A program made the position numbers and the translations under genes. From Anaspis maculata (lineage: Eukaryota; Arthropoda; Insecta; Coleoptera; Scraptiidae), in assembly GCA_949128115.1 (NCBI GenBank), contig OX421962.1, forward strand, positions 99,354,836 through 99,418,835: DNA of 64,000 bases, given 5' to 3'. Shown in pieces: positions 22,781 through 35,266 of the stretch (its first letter is position 1; the number at the start of each line of letters is the position of its first letter). Below the pieces are notes generated by a model that had not been told where the DNA came from, ran no database searches, and worked only from the letters and a program-made list of their open reading frames with translations.

Positions 22781-22908
22781 TTTTGGCATGGGATATTTTT
22801 GGCCGGAATATTATTGGCGGGGATATTTTTGGCATGGGATATTTTGTCGCGGCGATATTTTTGGTTGGGATATTATTGCCGGGATATTTTTGGCGGATAT
22901 TCTGTTAC
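22781..22908 (+). repeat. GGGATATTTTTGGC tandem repeat, right of LINE
   Basis: The units run GGGATATTTTTGGCC, GGAATATTATTGGC, GGGGATATTTTTGGCAT, GGGATATTTTGTCGC, GGCGATATTTTTGGTT, GGGATATTATTGCCG and GGATATTTTTGGC. The order of TTTTT, TTATT, TTTTT and TTTTGTCGC variants matches the left block, suggesting a four-unit higher-order repeat. Confidence 0.75.
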
Positions 22909-23184
22909 CCGACCTTTGCCCCTTCTGTTCATCTGAAACTGCTGGGTTTACTTTGGCCCTAAGAGGCATGTTCACTGGCGTGTTTGTTCTTTGTCAGCTC
23001 CAACTGTCATTCAACATTCTCGTAAGGCTCCCCATCGGCTATGGGAATGAAACAGCACGGCTGAATCAGTAGCATCTGAACTTCTCCCTTGTAAAGAAAA
23101 TCGACCTATCCGAGCTATTTGACGACATCAATTATCCAGAGTCCAGCTGAGATCATTGAGAAAATCAGAGAAACGGTACATTGT
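22909..23184. other. no gene recognised
   Basis: The sequence between the tandem repeat and the integrase relic shows no recognisable feature. It might be more of the same relic beyond recognition. Confidence 0.25.
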
Positions 23185-23960
23185 CTTATACACATGCTTT
23201 CGAGCATGCTTCACTACGAGACCCGTGCAGACAACATAGCTCTCATCTCTATATAGACCTAAGTTGAGAAATCCTTGCAATTCGACGTTTTTATAGCCAG
23301 AAGAGGACCACCCCAAGAATTCATAACAGACGACAATGACACTCACTTTGTCGAAGCAGAACAAGAACTCAAAGATATTACGCAGTCGTTGAGTCAAGCA
23401 AATTTGCCAGAACTCTCCTCAGATGCATAAAACAGAGGTTTAACCTCAAGTTTAACCCACCTGTTCCTCCTTACATGGGAGGGGTTCGGAAGCAAATGGT
23501 TTTATACGTCAAAAAAAACTGTTGTTACGCATAATCTGAGGACGGTGAGTCCTGAGAAGTTTTGCTCGCTCTACTTACTGAAGGGGAATATACAAGGGAA
23601 TATATCATCAAGTCGAGGCCAGTGAAACATATTTCAGTAGATCCAGGTGAACCTGAAGCGATCACTCCAAGCCACTTCCTGTTGTTGAGACTCAGAAAAG
23701 GTATACCCTGTGATGAGGCTATAATCTTGACAAGAAAGCATTGATGCTTCGCAGAAACTCTGTCCAACATTTCCTGGAGGTGTTAGGTGATCAAGTACTG
23801 ACAGAGTCTAGTTAAATGGTTAAAATGGCATGGCACACAAGAGAGTACAGTCATTGAAAGTAGGCGACTCAGGCGACATAGTGATGGCCCTAGAAACGAA
23901 TGGTTTCTCAAGACGAGTTGAAGAGACATATTTCCTCGTAAAAAGATGTGCCTATTGCCG
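23185..23960 (+). pseudogene. BEL/Pao integrase and C-terminal relic
   Basis: Scattered over three frames are the hallmarks of a BEL/Pao integrase core: ARRGPPQEFITDDNDTHF at about 23298-23352 around the second catalytic Asp, then EAEQELKDITQSL. PVKHISVDPGEPEAITPSHF (23619-23678) is the conserved stretch after the catalytic Glu. Near 23850 KVGD- and VMALET-type sequence marks the C-terminal DUF5641-like region. The part holding the catalytic Glu is unrecognisable, and stops and frameshifts are frequent. No LTRs were found for it. Confidence 0.7.
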
Positions 23961-24894
23961 ACAGACCCGTAACCCACCATGACCGTATCATAGTCATAGT
24001 AGTTAATACAGCAGGGGCAGGGAATACAGCAGCCTTTTTTTTGACAACAACAGAAAGAGGTGCAAAGCCGTAAAATATTGACTGTTTTCCAATCATTTAT
24101 ATCAAGCACTTCCCCGCAAGTCTTCGATTTTGCACTTGCATGCACCAACACAGAAGATTGGTAGTAAAATCGCTAAAACCCCAACAAAACGGCAGGCATC
24201 TGGCAAAATTGCCCCCTGCATCGCGCGTTCCGGAGCACATCGGCGTGAAAACTATTTATCTGAAAATTCCAGTGGGTGTCGTCACTTATTCGCACACACA
24301 AATCGATTCGACGACTTGAACATTTATGACGCTAACCCGAATTTATTTCGAATGCAGTTTACGATGTGCATTTAATCGAAATCTATCGGTATCCTCCGTG
24401 CCATCACAAGCGATTTTATCATGGCGAGAGAGGACATAAAGTTATTGATTCGGTGCTATATCAGCGGGAATTTGGCTACTGAAATATTTTGTGGCTGCAT
24501 CAGCGGTTCAGAGCAAACAAAAACTCTGTCTCATGACAAAAACAAAAAGTGGGTACTTGCCATCATCCATCTTGCGGCTTAAGGCCATTCGCTCAACAAA
24601 ATGAACCGCTCGGCAAATCTGACGCAATCTCGAAATGAAATTGAAAACATTCAGCCGAATTACGATATTAGGCTATAGTCGTAATGATGATGAAACGGGA
24701 GGCGGAATTTTAATTTCACGCAAACTCTAACCATCCGTGTGGATCATCTTTGCTCTAATCGTCGTTTTTATACCTAGTACTTACGATACTGATTAATATT
24801 AATAGCCGACAATAAAATGGTATCAGGAGTTGAAAGTTCTAAAGTCAATTCCCAGCCAGCCTGCCAACGTGCGTAACTACGATCTCAGAACTAA
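23961..24894. other. no gene recognised
   Basis: No coding match and no repeat of this stretch elsewhere in the window. 24130-24780 looks like single-copy DNA. Confidence 0.3.
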
Positions 24895-26300
24895 ACAAGC
24901 GAATATGTCTCATGGGCATGAGGCTCAGTAGCGCACTTCTTTTTTGAAGGATTAGTGAATGCAAGATGTTATTTAGGGTTCAACCGTTATTTTGGGGGAG
25001 AAATTTCAATATGGCGGCCAAAATAGCGTCAGAATCATGAAATTTGGCTTAAAAATCAAAATGATCGTACCTACTATAGACAAGGGTAAGTTCCAAGTTC
25101 CATGAAAATCGTTCCACTATAATAAGAGATTTCAATATGGCGGCCAAGATGACGGCAGGATGTTGGAATTTGGCTGGAGAGTAATATCGATCATACGAAA
25201 CAAAAGTAAGTCCCAAGCTCCATGAAAATCGATGAGTGATAAGAAATTTCATTATGGCGGCAGAGCATCATTTGTCCAAAATCGGATGTATTTTGATAAA
25301 GTTCACATCGCCTGTGAATTTCACTCAAATCGGACCACTTTCAGAGAAATTCAAAATGGCGGACCAAAGATGGCGGCCAGGTGACAGAAATCATTGGTCA
25401 AATGTATATGGTGAACACGTACGCCTTTGATTAGCATTTGCACCACATCGATATCTCTTTTCGTTGAGGCATAATTCTCCTAGTTCTATCACTTCGAAAC
25501 ATGTTCAATAGTGAGAATACAAGATGGCGTCGGGGCATCAATTGTTGAAAATTGGATGTATCCTGATGAAGTTCACATCGCCTGCAAATTTCACTCAAAT
25601 CGGACCACTTCCAGAGGTCTGAAATTCAAAATGGCGGATCAAAGATGGCGGCCAAGTGACAAAAATTATTAGTCAACTTTAGATGGTGGACACGTACGCA
25701 TTTCATTGGCGTTTGCACCACATTGATATCTCTTTTCGTTGAGGCGTAATTCTCCTAGTTTTATCACTTCGAAACATGTTCAATAGTGAGAATACAAGAT
25801 GGCGGTGGGGCATCAATTGTCGAAAATTGGATAGATCTTGATGTGGTTTACATTGCCTGCAAATTTTATTTCAATCGGATCACTTTTAGAGAAATTCAAA
25901 ATGGCGGATCAAAGGTGGCGGCCAAGTGACAAAAATTATTGATCAACTTTATATGATGCTCACGTACGCATTCGATTGGCGTTTGCACCACATCTATATC
26001 TCTTTTCGTTGAGGCATAATTCTCCTAGTTCTATCACTTCAAAACATGTTCAATAGTGAGAATAAAAGATGGCGGCGGGGCATCAATTTTCAAAAATTGG
26101 ATAGATCTTGATGTAATTTACATCGCCTGCAAATTTCATTTAGATCGGATCACTTTTAGAGAAATTCAAAATGGCGGATCAAAGATGGCGGCAGAATAAC
26201 AAAAAACCAAAAGTCAACTTGACATCCTGGACAGATGTACTATTGATCAGCGTTCACACCACATCGATATCTTTCTTCCCTGAGGAGTTATCCCGGGTAC
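24895..26300 (+). repeat. tandem repeat region rich in AAGATGGCGGC
   Basis: It opens with a module AACAAGCGAATATG, GGCATGAGGCTCAGTAGCGC, shared with 62378. Three ~120-bp units follow (TTTCAATATGGCGGCC at about 25006, 25131 and 25246), each with a CAAGCTCCATGAAAATCG-type segment. From about 25343 a ~270-bp unit repeats three to four times with AAATTCAAAATGGCGGA, CAAAGATGGCGGCC, ACGTACGC, ATATCTCTTTTCGTTGAGGC and AACATGTTCAATAGTGAGAA. It ends near 26300 after CGGACGGACGGAC. It has no coding function. Confidence 0.75.
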
Positions 26301-26773
26301 GGACGGACGGACAAAGGGAAGCTAAAAGCGCCTTTTTCCCATTTTTTGGGAAAGTGCGCTGAAAACTATTGGTAACTGTCCCATACGTCTACGTAATGTA
26401 ATGTCTATTCCCCTATCACTGCTTGTTTCGCTACTCGTCAGCTTGATTTATACACTGACGAAAACTTAAGCGGAACGTGAACGTAAAAAAATAAAACAAT
26501 CACTGTCAGTATTCAGGCTTGATTCACTTTCGCGGGGAAGGGAGGAGGTACCTAAGTTGGATCCCGACCGTAATTGACCCATTTCCTTACGTTTACGTTC
26601 CCTATCACAAAGATGCTAAAAAACACTGGAGCGAGTGGAAAGCCTAGAAACACCAAGACTGGTTTGTTGACAGTGATGTGGAAATTAGAATATTAGAGAT
26701 CCCATAGGCAGGAAAAGGAAAACTTCAGTTAGTTGGCGTACCGAGCCGAACTCGCGAGTTCAACGTAGAATAA
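26301..26773. other. no gene recognised
   Basis: No supported feature between the tandem repeat and the foldback element. Confidence 0.3.
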
Positions 26774-26775
26774 TA

Positions 26776-29700
26776 GTCCGGCGGCTTAGTAGATGGATCA
26801 TGCACTTTGTGCAGAAGCTAATTTTATTTTATTTCTGTGAAATATGGTTAAGAATGGAAGTTTTGAGGGGTGGAGCCATTCCCAATTTTCACCAGGGGGG
26901 GAGGGGGAGGGAGTTGTTCTGGCTTTTTGGGGGCTTTTCGGACCTTTTCTTTTGCACTCGATGTTGTAAGCGGAAGCAATGTATTTTCTAGATCTGTGAT
27001 ATATCCAGATTTTTTTAACTGGTGTGGGCACCCCCTTCTCATCTTGGGAGGGGGCTGGGGGGCTCAAGTTGACACATGTGGCAGATTTTTACTTTTTCTT
27101 TGATTTGGAACCAATATCGGCAAGTTTGGTATCGTTTCCGACTAAATCACATCTCTGAACTCAATCATGACTTGAAAAAATCGATAGCGACAAGTTTAAA
27201 CGAGTTGTGCAAAGAATATAATGTTTTTTTGTGCTCCTATTTGAAAACAGTTTTTGAGGCGGTTTTAGACATTTGTGGTTAAACTCCATTTTAGGTGTAT
27301 TATTTTGAACTATTTTGCGCCTAAGGAACGTATTTTAGCAGTTTTATGTTTTTGGAAAAAAAAAAAAAATAATTTAAACTTGTTTTGAGCGAGGTTTCAG
27401 GCAATTTTTTTCAGGATTCAACAACGTCTGAAAGGTTATAAAAGTTCATAATTGTGGTCTGTAGTGTTCATGAGGATTTCTGCGGGTTGGAAAGAAACCA
27501 TAATCCCAGAGGGCGAGAGCTTTGATGGGGGTGTAGAATCTGAATCTGGGGGGCGCGGGCGGGGTGAGTGGAAATTTTCACTCAAAATTTATGAACTGGC
27601 TAGAAAGAATCTTTGTTCTGTTTTTCTGTTTCTGTTTTATTTCGCTAAAATTGATCTCAAACAAAACTCAAGGGGGGGGGAGAATCTTTCAATTTTGGGC
27701 TTAGTGACTATTCAGAGATCGCTACTGCAGCAGCACTAGCGGCAGTAACCTGAATCTTGCGTGGGTTTTGCAGGGATGATTGGACATTTCCACTAGGTCT
27801 GTGCATCATCGAACCCTCGAGCGGAGAAGGAAGAGAAGAACCCTCAGCTACGTGGTTCGGCCTTTTGGGCCTCATCAGTAAGGAAAGATTCTCCAAGCAA
27901 GGATGCTCGATGATATACACAGACCCGACACGATACCTACTTCAAATAATCGTACACGCAGTGGGAATATGATTCGACACTTCTTGTTGGTAGAACAGTG
28001 AACAATGGAAAAAAAAATGGACGCGAGAATTTTAGCCCCCTAATTATTTGATGCCTTCGCCATGCAGGCTGGGGGAACACAGCTTCGCACCAGGCACTAC
28101 CCACGTCCAGTCACCACCACCACCACCACGGTGAAGACTACGACTTTTGCCGCGTTTATGTGTATGAAAATGAGATTTTCTTTCTTCATATTTTGTGAAA
28201 TTGAATTCCGCGTCGGTTTTGCGAAGATGATTGGACATTTTCACCAGGTCTGTGCACCTTCTATATTGAAAAAACGGCAGCTGATCCACCAAGCTTTCTT
28301 CTTGAAAACACATCGGCAAAAGCTTGAAATATAAAAAGGAACTCGACTGTGTTCTGAATTTTAAATATGGACAAGCGTTCAATCATCATTTTCGCATCCA
28401 CTGCAAACCATGAAATAGCCGACAAGCTCGAAATGAAGTAAAATTAATCCCCTCACGAAATTGAGAAACGCTTTAGCAGCCTTAAAACTCCTAGACTTGT
28501 TGCTAAATAATAAAAGCATTCTCTACCAGCCATTTTCCTATAAAATGCATGAAAAGTATATAAAAACATTGATTGGGAATGCCTCCCCCTATCAAGATCC
28601 TTCTACTAGATTACATATCATACAAACCTTTTGCCTCCTATGTTGATATATGTTACAAGAAAAACAGCCATCAAGGTCGAAGTCAGAAAATCTCTTCCCC
28701 TACTACTCCCCTTCAAGAAGATGAGAGTGATTACAACAAAAACAGTTAGCAAGCCCGAAAGTAATCCCCTCCCCTTGAGATTGATGTGGGCCCAATTTCA
28801 CCAACATACTCCAATAAGATCATAAAATCAGAAATCATGAAGAACTTTGTCTCTCCATAAATTGCCTGTTCATAAATTATGAGTCTGTTCGATGGTGCAC
28901 AGACCTGGTGGAAAAATAACCAATCACCCTCGCAAAACTTGGGTTACTGCTGTTGCAGTACCCATTTTCAAATAGTCACCAAGCCCAAAATTGAATTCTC
29001 CCTTATGAGTTTGGTTCAAGACCAATTTCACAAAAATAAATAGGATCAGAAACCGTGAAAATATTGTTTTTAGATCGTTCATAAATCATGAATAAAATAT
29101 TTCACCCCCCTCCCCCAAGATTCTACACCCCGATCAAGGGCAGCTCCCGCCCTTTGGGATTACGGTTTCTTTCTACCCCCGCAGGACTCTTCAAGAAGAT
29201 CACAGACCACAACTATAAACTTTCATAACCTTTCAGACGTTTTTGGTGAATTATCAAAAAATTTACTAAAAGGAGGTTTACAAAACTTTTTTTTTCATTT
29301 CTTCTAAAACAAAAGACTGTGCTAAAATACGTTCCTCAGGCTCAAAATAGTTCAAAATTATAGACCTGAAATGGAATTCAACCACAAATGTCTAAAACAC
29401 CCCCAAAAAATGTTTTCAAATAGGAACACAAAAAAACATGATATTCTCTGCACAACTTGTTTGAACTTGTCGCTATCGATTTTTTTGAGTCATGGTTGAG
29501 TTCTGAAGATGTGATTTAGTCGGAAACGATACCAAACTTGCCGATATTGGTTCCAAATCAAAGAAAAAGTGAAAATCGGCTACATGTGTCAACGTGAGCC
29601 CCCCAGCCCCCTCCCAAGAGGGGAAGAGGGTGGCTACACCACCTAACAAAAATCCAGATTTATTACAGATCTGGAAAACACCTTGTTTCCGCTTACAACA

Positions 29701-29896
29701 TCGAGTGCAAAAGAAAAGGTCCAAAAAGCCCCCAAAAAGCCAGAACAACCCCCTCCCCCTCCCCCCCTGGTGAAAATTGAGAATGGCTCCACCCCTCAAA
29801 ACTTTCATTCTTGATCATATTTCACAAAAATAAAATAAAATTGGCTTCGGCACGAAATGCAGAATTCATTTTAAATATGGCTTTAAGCCGCCGGAC
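26776..29896. mobile_element. foldback element C with ~1-kb inverted arms, 3121 bp
   Basis: 26776-27812 mirrors 28894-29896. Shared landmarks include GAAATATGGTTAAGAATGGA against its inverse near 29805, ATCGGCAAGTTTGGTATCGT against the inverse near 29530, and GGTCTGTGCATCATCGAAC against GTTCGATGGTGCACAGACC at 28896. The ends read GTCCGGCGGCTTA and both are bordered by TA (26774-26775 and 29897-29898). The ~1.08-kb centre carries a CAC run (28102-28121) and a further copy of the arm's inner end. No transposase is recognisable. It is probably a non-autonomous DNA element with very long terminal repeats. Confidence 0.75.
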
Positions 29897-29899
29897 TAT

Positions 29900-32029
29900 A
29901 ATTATTCGCGTTGTGAAAGACTGAAAGCCGAAACTCGTACCTACTCTAGCAGAGGTCTTAATCGTCATATGGAACCTCAAAAAAGGTATACCCGTCGTAA
30001 TCTCAAAAAAAATTTTTAGCGCGTTCACAATATTTCCTCTCCTCGTTAGATGGTGGGTCGGAGAAGAAAGATATAAAGATGTGGTGATGATGTGTATATG
30101 ATGTTCCATTGATAAGCATTGATATCGACAACTGAGAACCGCCTAGCATTCGACCGTCTAATGTGAAAGTATTTCGGTCTTCTCGCCAATAAAGGTTGGA
30201 GAGCCATCCTACTGAGCTCGATGAAAAGTCCTATACGCAAGGACCTGCGGCCTGCAACCTGCATGAGATTTTTTACCCATGGAGGTGATGTGATGATCGC
30301 AAATCCAATCTTTCTTCGGCGGCTGTACACAAATAAAGAACACTAAATTCTGGAAAGAACGAACCTTGAAATTTTCCAATTTTAGGCTTTAGCGGGCAAG
30401 ACAGACACGCCACACCACACACGAAGTCATTTTGGCGAATTTATGATTTGCGGATTTGTTTTAGAGCAAAGCGAGCCCTTCGCCGGCGAGGAAATAGAAC
30501 CGCTGAACAGATGTCGCCTTGCTCATTCGAACGGAACAATTTATTTGCATTAACAGCAATATTTGTGAATGGCTCCGGCGTTGCATGCGACAGAAAGAAT
30601 CTAAAACCTAATTTATAGGCACATTTCAATATCGGCCGGTCGGTGTGCGGTTCCGCGCAGAATATCCAATGGAAAAGGCGCGTCCTGCTATAGTCGCATA
30701 AACGGTATTAATGTGTCCTTTTTCGTCCTTTCCACGTGTCAGATTACCGGGGGGGATGATATCGGGTCGCGAAAAGAGCATTACACCCATTCACGCAGGA
30801 CCGGCCCCGAGCGCGCGAGAAAAGGGGATTGAAAAGGGACGTTTTTTCGAAGCGAAAAGGGCACGCCATTTAGCAGGAAGACTTTTAACTTGGCTTTATG
30901 ATGCAGAGAGGGTGGCCACAAGCCATGCTCTTTTTTTACTTGCTGCTGATGTCATTCAGGATCCTCTTTTGTAAAAGCTCGAGTTTCGGAGTTTCGGTTC
31001 CAATTTCTATTCCTCCTTCGATTCGTCAAGAAAATTTTGAGCAACATAAACAAAGATCCCAGATCTCGCCCGAAATTATATGGTACGACCACCAGTTCGC
31101 GTGTTCCACGAAACTTCAATGTACGATAATGCTTTTACGATCAACAAGAAACGTGTCAAACTTTTCCCAAGATATAACCGTGCGCGAAGCTTAAAAAGAT
31201 AATCGGGAAGATAATTCTATCGTATTTTAATTAAGCTTTAATCACACCATTACGTGCCTGTTTATGGGGAGTGAAAATGGGTCTTTATGAAATCCAATTT
31301 GTAATTTTACTGCTTAGTTAGCATTTTTTTGAATTTATTAACAGAGCGTGTAATGGATAATAATTAATTTGCCAACTTTATTTCAACAGTTTCTAAAGAA
31401 AGCAATTTTCCACGCAGGTTTTGAAATTCTAACTTGTACCCACTGAGGAGGTCTCGAGTCTCGGTGGAGATGCGTTATCCTCCAATATCTCCTTATTTTG
31501 AATATCTCGTAATTATCATCGAACAAGGCAAGTCTTATCTTTGCCCTCGCTTTTGTCCTTGACTCTTGAGCTGCGAGATTACATGTAGGGGGCGATTAGG
31601 TCGCTGATATGACATGAATGTCAATAAATCGGTCAACAGTGTCAACGTCACATGTCAGCGTCAAGTGTCATCTAAACTGCTCAACATTAGAAATGCCGCT
31701 ATCGAAAATTTTGCCCATTTTCAAAATGGTATAACTCTGGATTGTCTTAACCGATTCCGATTTTGTCCCCACAGTTCGAGCCACAGTTCGAGTGTGTTCA
31801 GAAAAAAGATGAGTGGAGCAAATGGTAAAACAAGTAAGTATGCCTTCACGTGCGTGAATCTCAGTAGCGCATTTTCTTAAAGAGGCATATTGTGAATGTA
31901 AAAAAATTTGGTTGAAGGAGAAAAACCATTCTTTGCCCACTCTCTTCAATCGAAACTCATTGTGGGATTTTGTTATCGGAATGGGGTACTTGCCAATGAA
32001 ATAGATTTGAATGAATGGTTTGGTTTGTT
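29900..32029. other. no gene recognised; older unique-looking DNA with one repeat trace
   Basis: No coding match. Near 31853 ATCTCAGTAGCGCATTTTCT resembles the opening module of the repeats at 24895 and 62378. TCTAAACTGCTCAAC at 31672 resembles the termini of elements A and E, so it may be a stray element end. 30360-31560 looks single-copy. Confidence 0.3.
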
Positions 32030-32674
32030 TGAATGTGATAAATGGGGGCGGCGACTAATCAACAGTAGCCTTTCTTTCGCATTTTTAGTCGGCTATCTAT
32101 ATAGCGAAAGAATTGAATCGTTATGTCTTTGGGTTTATGTTTTTCATTTATTTCTCACTTTGAGGGCGGCATGTGGGGCCGGCAGCATTCGGTAAAGTAA
32201 CTGTTGCACAGTTTTAGTTGGAACTTTCGAAATTATTGAGGTAACATTAGCATCCAAATCAGTAAAAATTGTTGAAAGTTGCATTTTTTCTTTGTTTGGG
32301 AGTGAGAGCTGGAGGCGGCGACTAATCAAAAGTACCTAGCCTATCTTTTCCCATTTTTAGTCAGCTATCTATATAGCGAAAGAATTAGAATGCTATGTTT
32401 CCAGGTTTATGTTTTACATTTATCTCTTACTTTGGGGGCGGCGTGTGGGAGCAGCAGCGTTTGGCGAAGAAACTCTTGCACAGTTTGAGTTGGAAGTTTC
32501 TAAATGTTTGAGGTAACATTAGCATCCAATCAGTGGAAATTGTTAAAAGTTGCATTTTTTTTCTTTTGGGAGCGGAAGCCGAAGGCGGCGCCATACGAGG
32601 CGCCATATCAAAAGTAGGCTATCCTTTCTCATCTTTATTCAGCTGTCCATATAGCGAGAGACTTAGATCGCTAT

Positions 32675-33946
32675 TAGGGATCGACCGATATAGATTTTTT
32701 GGCTGATATCGATAAGTATATGCGATATTCATATCGGCCAATACCGATATATCGGCCTCAATATTTTTACTTTTCAACTACTGTTTTTTTTTTTCGGATT
32801 TTTCTCGTGTGAAATACATTGCACGAGTGAATATACCCCAGAATATCAGTGTGGTGATGAAGTCCTGAGCAAAATTCATATTTCTGTTGATGATTTTTTT
32901 TTTGAAAAAACCCTGGAACATCGATTAAGTTTTTATCCAACATCGAACCCACTATAGGTACTGTAAAAAAGAACATTTTTTTGGTAATAATCAATATTTC
33001 GTTTTCAAACTTTGTGTCCATTTTATTCAAATAAATTGTTACCTGAGACATAAAAATCTTCACACTGTTTAAATAATAAAAATTAAATAAATATTTTCCT
33101 CCTTCTTGGCTTATCAGCGCCATAGGAGTTTTTGCGCCTTTTTATTGATAAAAGTAAATTATTACATATGGACTACAATATAAATGCAAATTTTTGAACA
33201 AACACAAAACATCCATGACTGACCGGGATTCGAACCCGCGCCATCCGCACCACAGACGGCAGACGACCGACTGTGCTACGGGACCGTCCACATTGTTTGA
33301 AAAAAAAAACAGAGCTATCAATTTTATAGAAAAAAAATTTAGGGTTGTCATTGAAGAAATAGATGACGTCATTGTAACTCAAAAACAGCCAACGAAAAGT
33401 TTTTTTTTTTGTACATTTAGTGGATTGAATGAGAACAAAATCGACCTGTTTCAGGATTTAAAAAAAATAATGAAAAATACCATTATCCAATGTGTATAGA
33501 AGGATGTTTTCCGTATCGGTGGAAGATTTTTCGATGTTTTAGTCTCCAATGGATTCTGTCACAAACATTCTGAATAATCTCCAAACTATCATTTTTTTTT
33601 TATTAACAGAATTTATTCTCAATTCGATAATGGTAGATTAATGAATAAAATATGATTGACTTCTCGAATATCTTTTTGTTTCTTCTCATTTCCGAATTTT
33701 GGAAGTAGTTTAATAACGAAGAATAATAATTTGGTATGATTTTTTAGGGTTAAATTTTTCAAAATGATTCGGATTATATGTTTTCCAAGTGTTTTTAAGA
33801 AGCGTTCTACACATTCAAATATCGGCGACATATCGGCCAAAGATCGGCCGATAGGCCGATACCGATATAATCCAAAAATAGGCCGATATGCCGATATACC
33901 GACATAGTATATACCGATATACTATATCGGTATCGGTCGATCCCTA
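32675..33946. mobile_element. non-autonomous hAT element with 8-bp target duplication, 1272 bp
   Basis: Both termini read TAGGGATCGACCGATA. ATCGCTAT flanks each side (32667-32674 and 33947-33954), the 8-bp duplication diagnostic of hAT elements. Subterminal regions are crowded with CCGATATCGGC-type motifs (32690-32755 and 33815-33940), typical transposase-binding repeats of hAT ends. No hAT transposase is present. A tRNA-derived SINE is nested inside. Confidence 0.88.
33077..33288 (-). mobile_element. tRNA-derived SINE (family 1), full-length, nested in the hAT element
   Basis: On the minus strand a tRNA-like head contains a box A (TAGCACAGTCGG, 33267-33278) and a box B (GGTTCGAATCC, 33226-33236), the internal RNA polymerase III promoter. 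The acceptor arms do not pair, so it is not a tRNA gene. The body ends with GGCGCAAAAACTCCTATGG and GAAGGAGGAAAATATTTATT. CACAYTGTTTRAA-like sequences flank it (from 33061 and 33289), a probable 13-14 bp duplication. The same 3' body occurs at 61222-61334. Confidence 0.8.
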
Positions 33947-35266
33947 ATCGCTATGTCCTCGGGTTTATGTTTTTCATTTATCTCGAGACTTATCTCTTAC
34001 TTAGCTCGATTATATCTGATGTCGTTTTTGGAAAGGTGGCATTAATATCTCGAAACGGTTTTTCAGTGTCACAAATATTTTTTTCATTTCAAAGGCTACG
34101 TGATTTTTTCTAAAATTTACAGTTTTTCAATGCGATTCTCTCATTGGGCACATTATTGATATAAATTTGGCAGATACGCATGAATTCACTCCATATACCT
34201 TCCCACGACAAAATTCCACCCCAACGATCCTCAAGGGGGCTACCCCGGGTGGGCGTCAGCAGCCTCTTCAGGGATGAGTTGAAATGAAGCATGTTGTGGC
34301 GGCTACCATGAAATTTCATGGATTCTTGGATTCTTGACGTAGCATTAGTAACTTCATGTCAAATCATAATTACCATCATGGTTACCATATCAGTCTCCTT
34401 TTGGTCATTTTTGTACAGGATGTTCACGCGAGAGGGATACCCCCCTATCAAAAACATTGTTCTCATGATAATCCAAAAAAGAAAAAAAATTACTGGAACA
34501 ATTTTTTCCGTAGTCTTTGGATATGTCAAGTATAATTTTCCATTCCGTGTCATGTACAGGGTGTCGCATTTTTTCTATTTTTTTTTTTGCATTTTTTGGA
34601 AACACTCTGTATTTCATCACAACAATCAATGCACACTGTTATCCAGATTGCAAACATGCATGACACTTCTGAAAAGTTTTCTAGAAAAATTTAAAAATTT
34701 ACAAGAATCCATTTTTTTTAAATGATGAATCCATTTCAGAATTCAAATATGTCCAGAATATTCTGTTTTACTTCTAAATGACATGGAATGACATAGAATG
34801 ACTAATTAAATATCCGGGACATATCTGATTTCTAAAAAAATCCATCATTCTAAAAAAAAATATTTTTGAGATGTCAATGCTGATGTGATGACGGAATACA
34901 GGATGTTTCGAAAAAATGCAAAAAAATACGACACACTGTATTTAGCACAAAATAGAAAATTACACTCAACATTTTCTGAAACTACGCAGAAAATTGTCCC
35001 AGGACAGTTTTTTCTTTTTTCAAGTTTCACGAAGGGAAAGTTTTTAATGAGTATCCGTCTCGCGTGAACACCCTGTACAAAAATGCCCAAAAAAGGGAGC
35101 TGATATGGTAACCATGATCGTAATTATGGTTTGACATGAAGATACTAACTAACGTTACGTCAAGAATCTTGATTTGGAAAATTCATGATAACCGCCACAA
35201 CATGCTACATTTCAACTCATCCGTAGAGAGGTTGCTGGCGTCCACCAGGGGTAGTCCTTTTGGGGG

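Larger units (their letters stand above)
32030..34015 (+). repeat. ~270-bp tandem array, about three copies, split by a hAT element
   Basis: Copies start at about 32046, 32313 and 32583. Shared landmarks are GGCGGCGACTAATCAA, TAGTCRGCTATCTATATAGC, GGTTTATGTTTT, GAGGTAACATTAGCATCCAA and TTGAAAGTTGCATTTTTT. The third copy is cut at ATCGCTAT by the hAT element and resumes at 33947. The intact first two copies give the pre-insertion arrangement directly. Confidence 0.75.

Noticed and set aside
33215..33288. possible tRNA gene (box A and box B present, minus strand)
   Set aside because: The acceptor strands do not pair, and the sequence continues into a SINE body repeated at 61222; it is a tRNA-derived SINE head.
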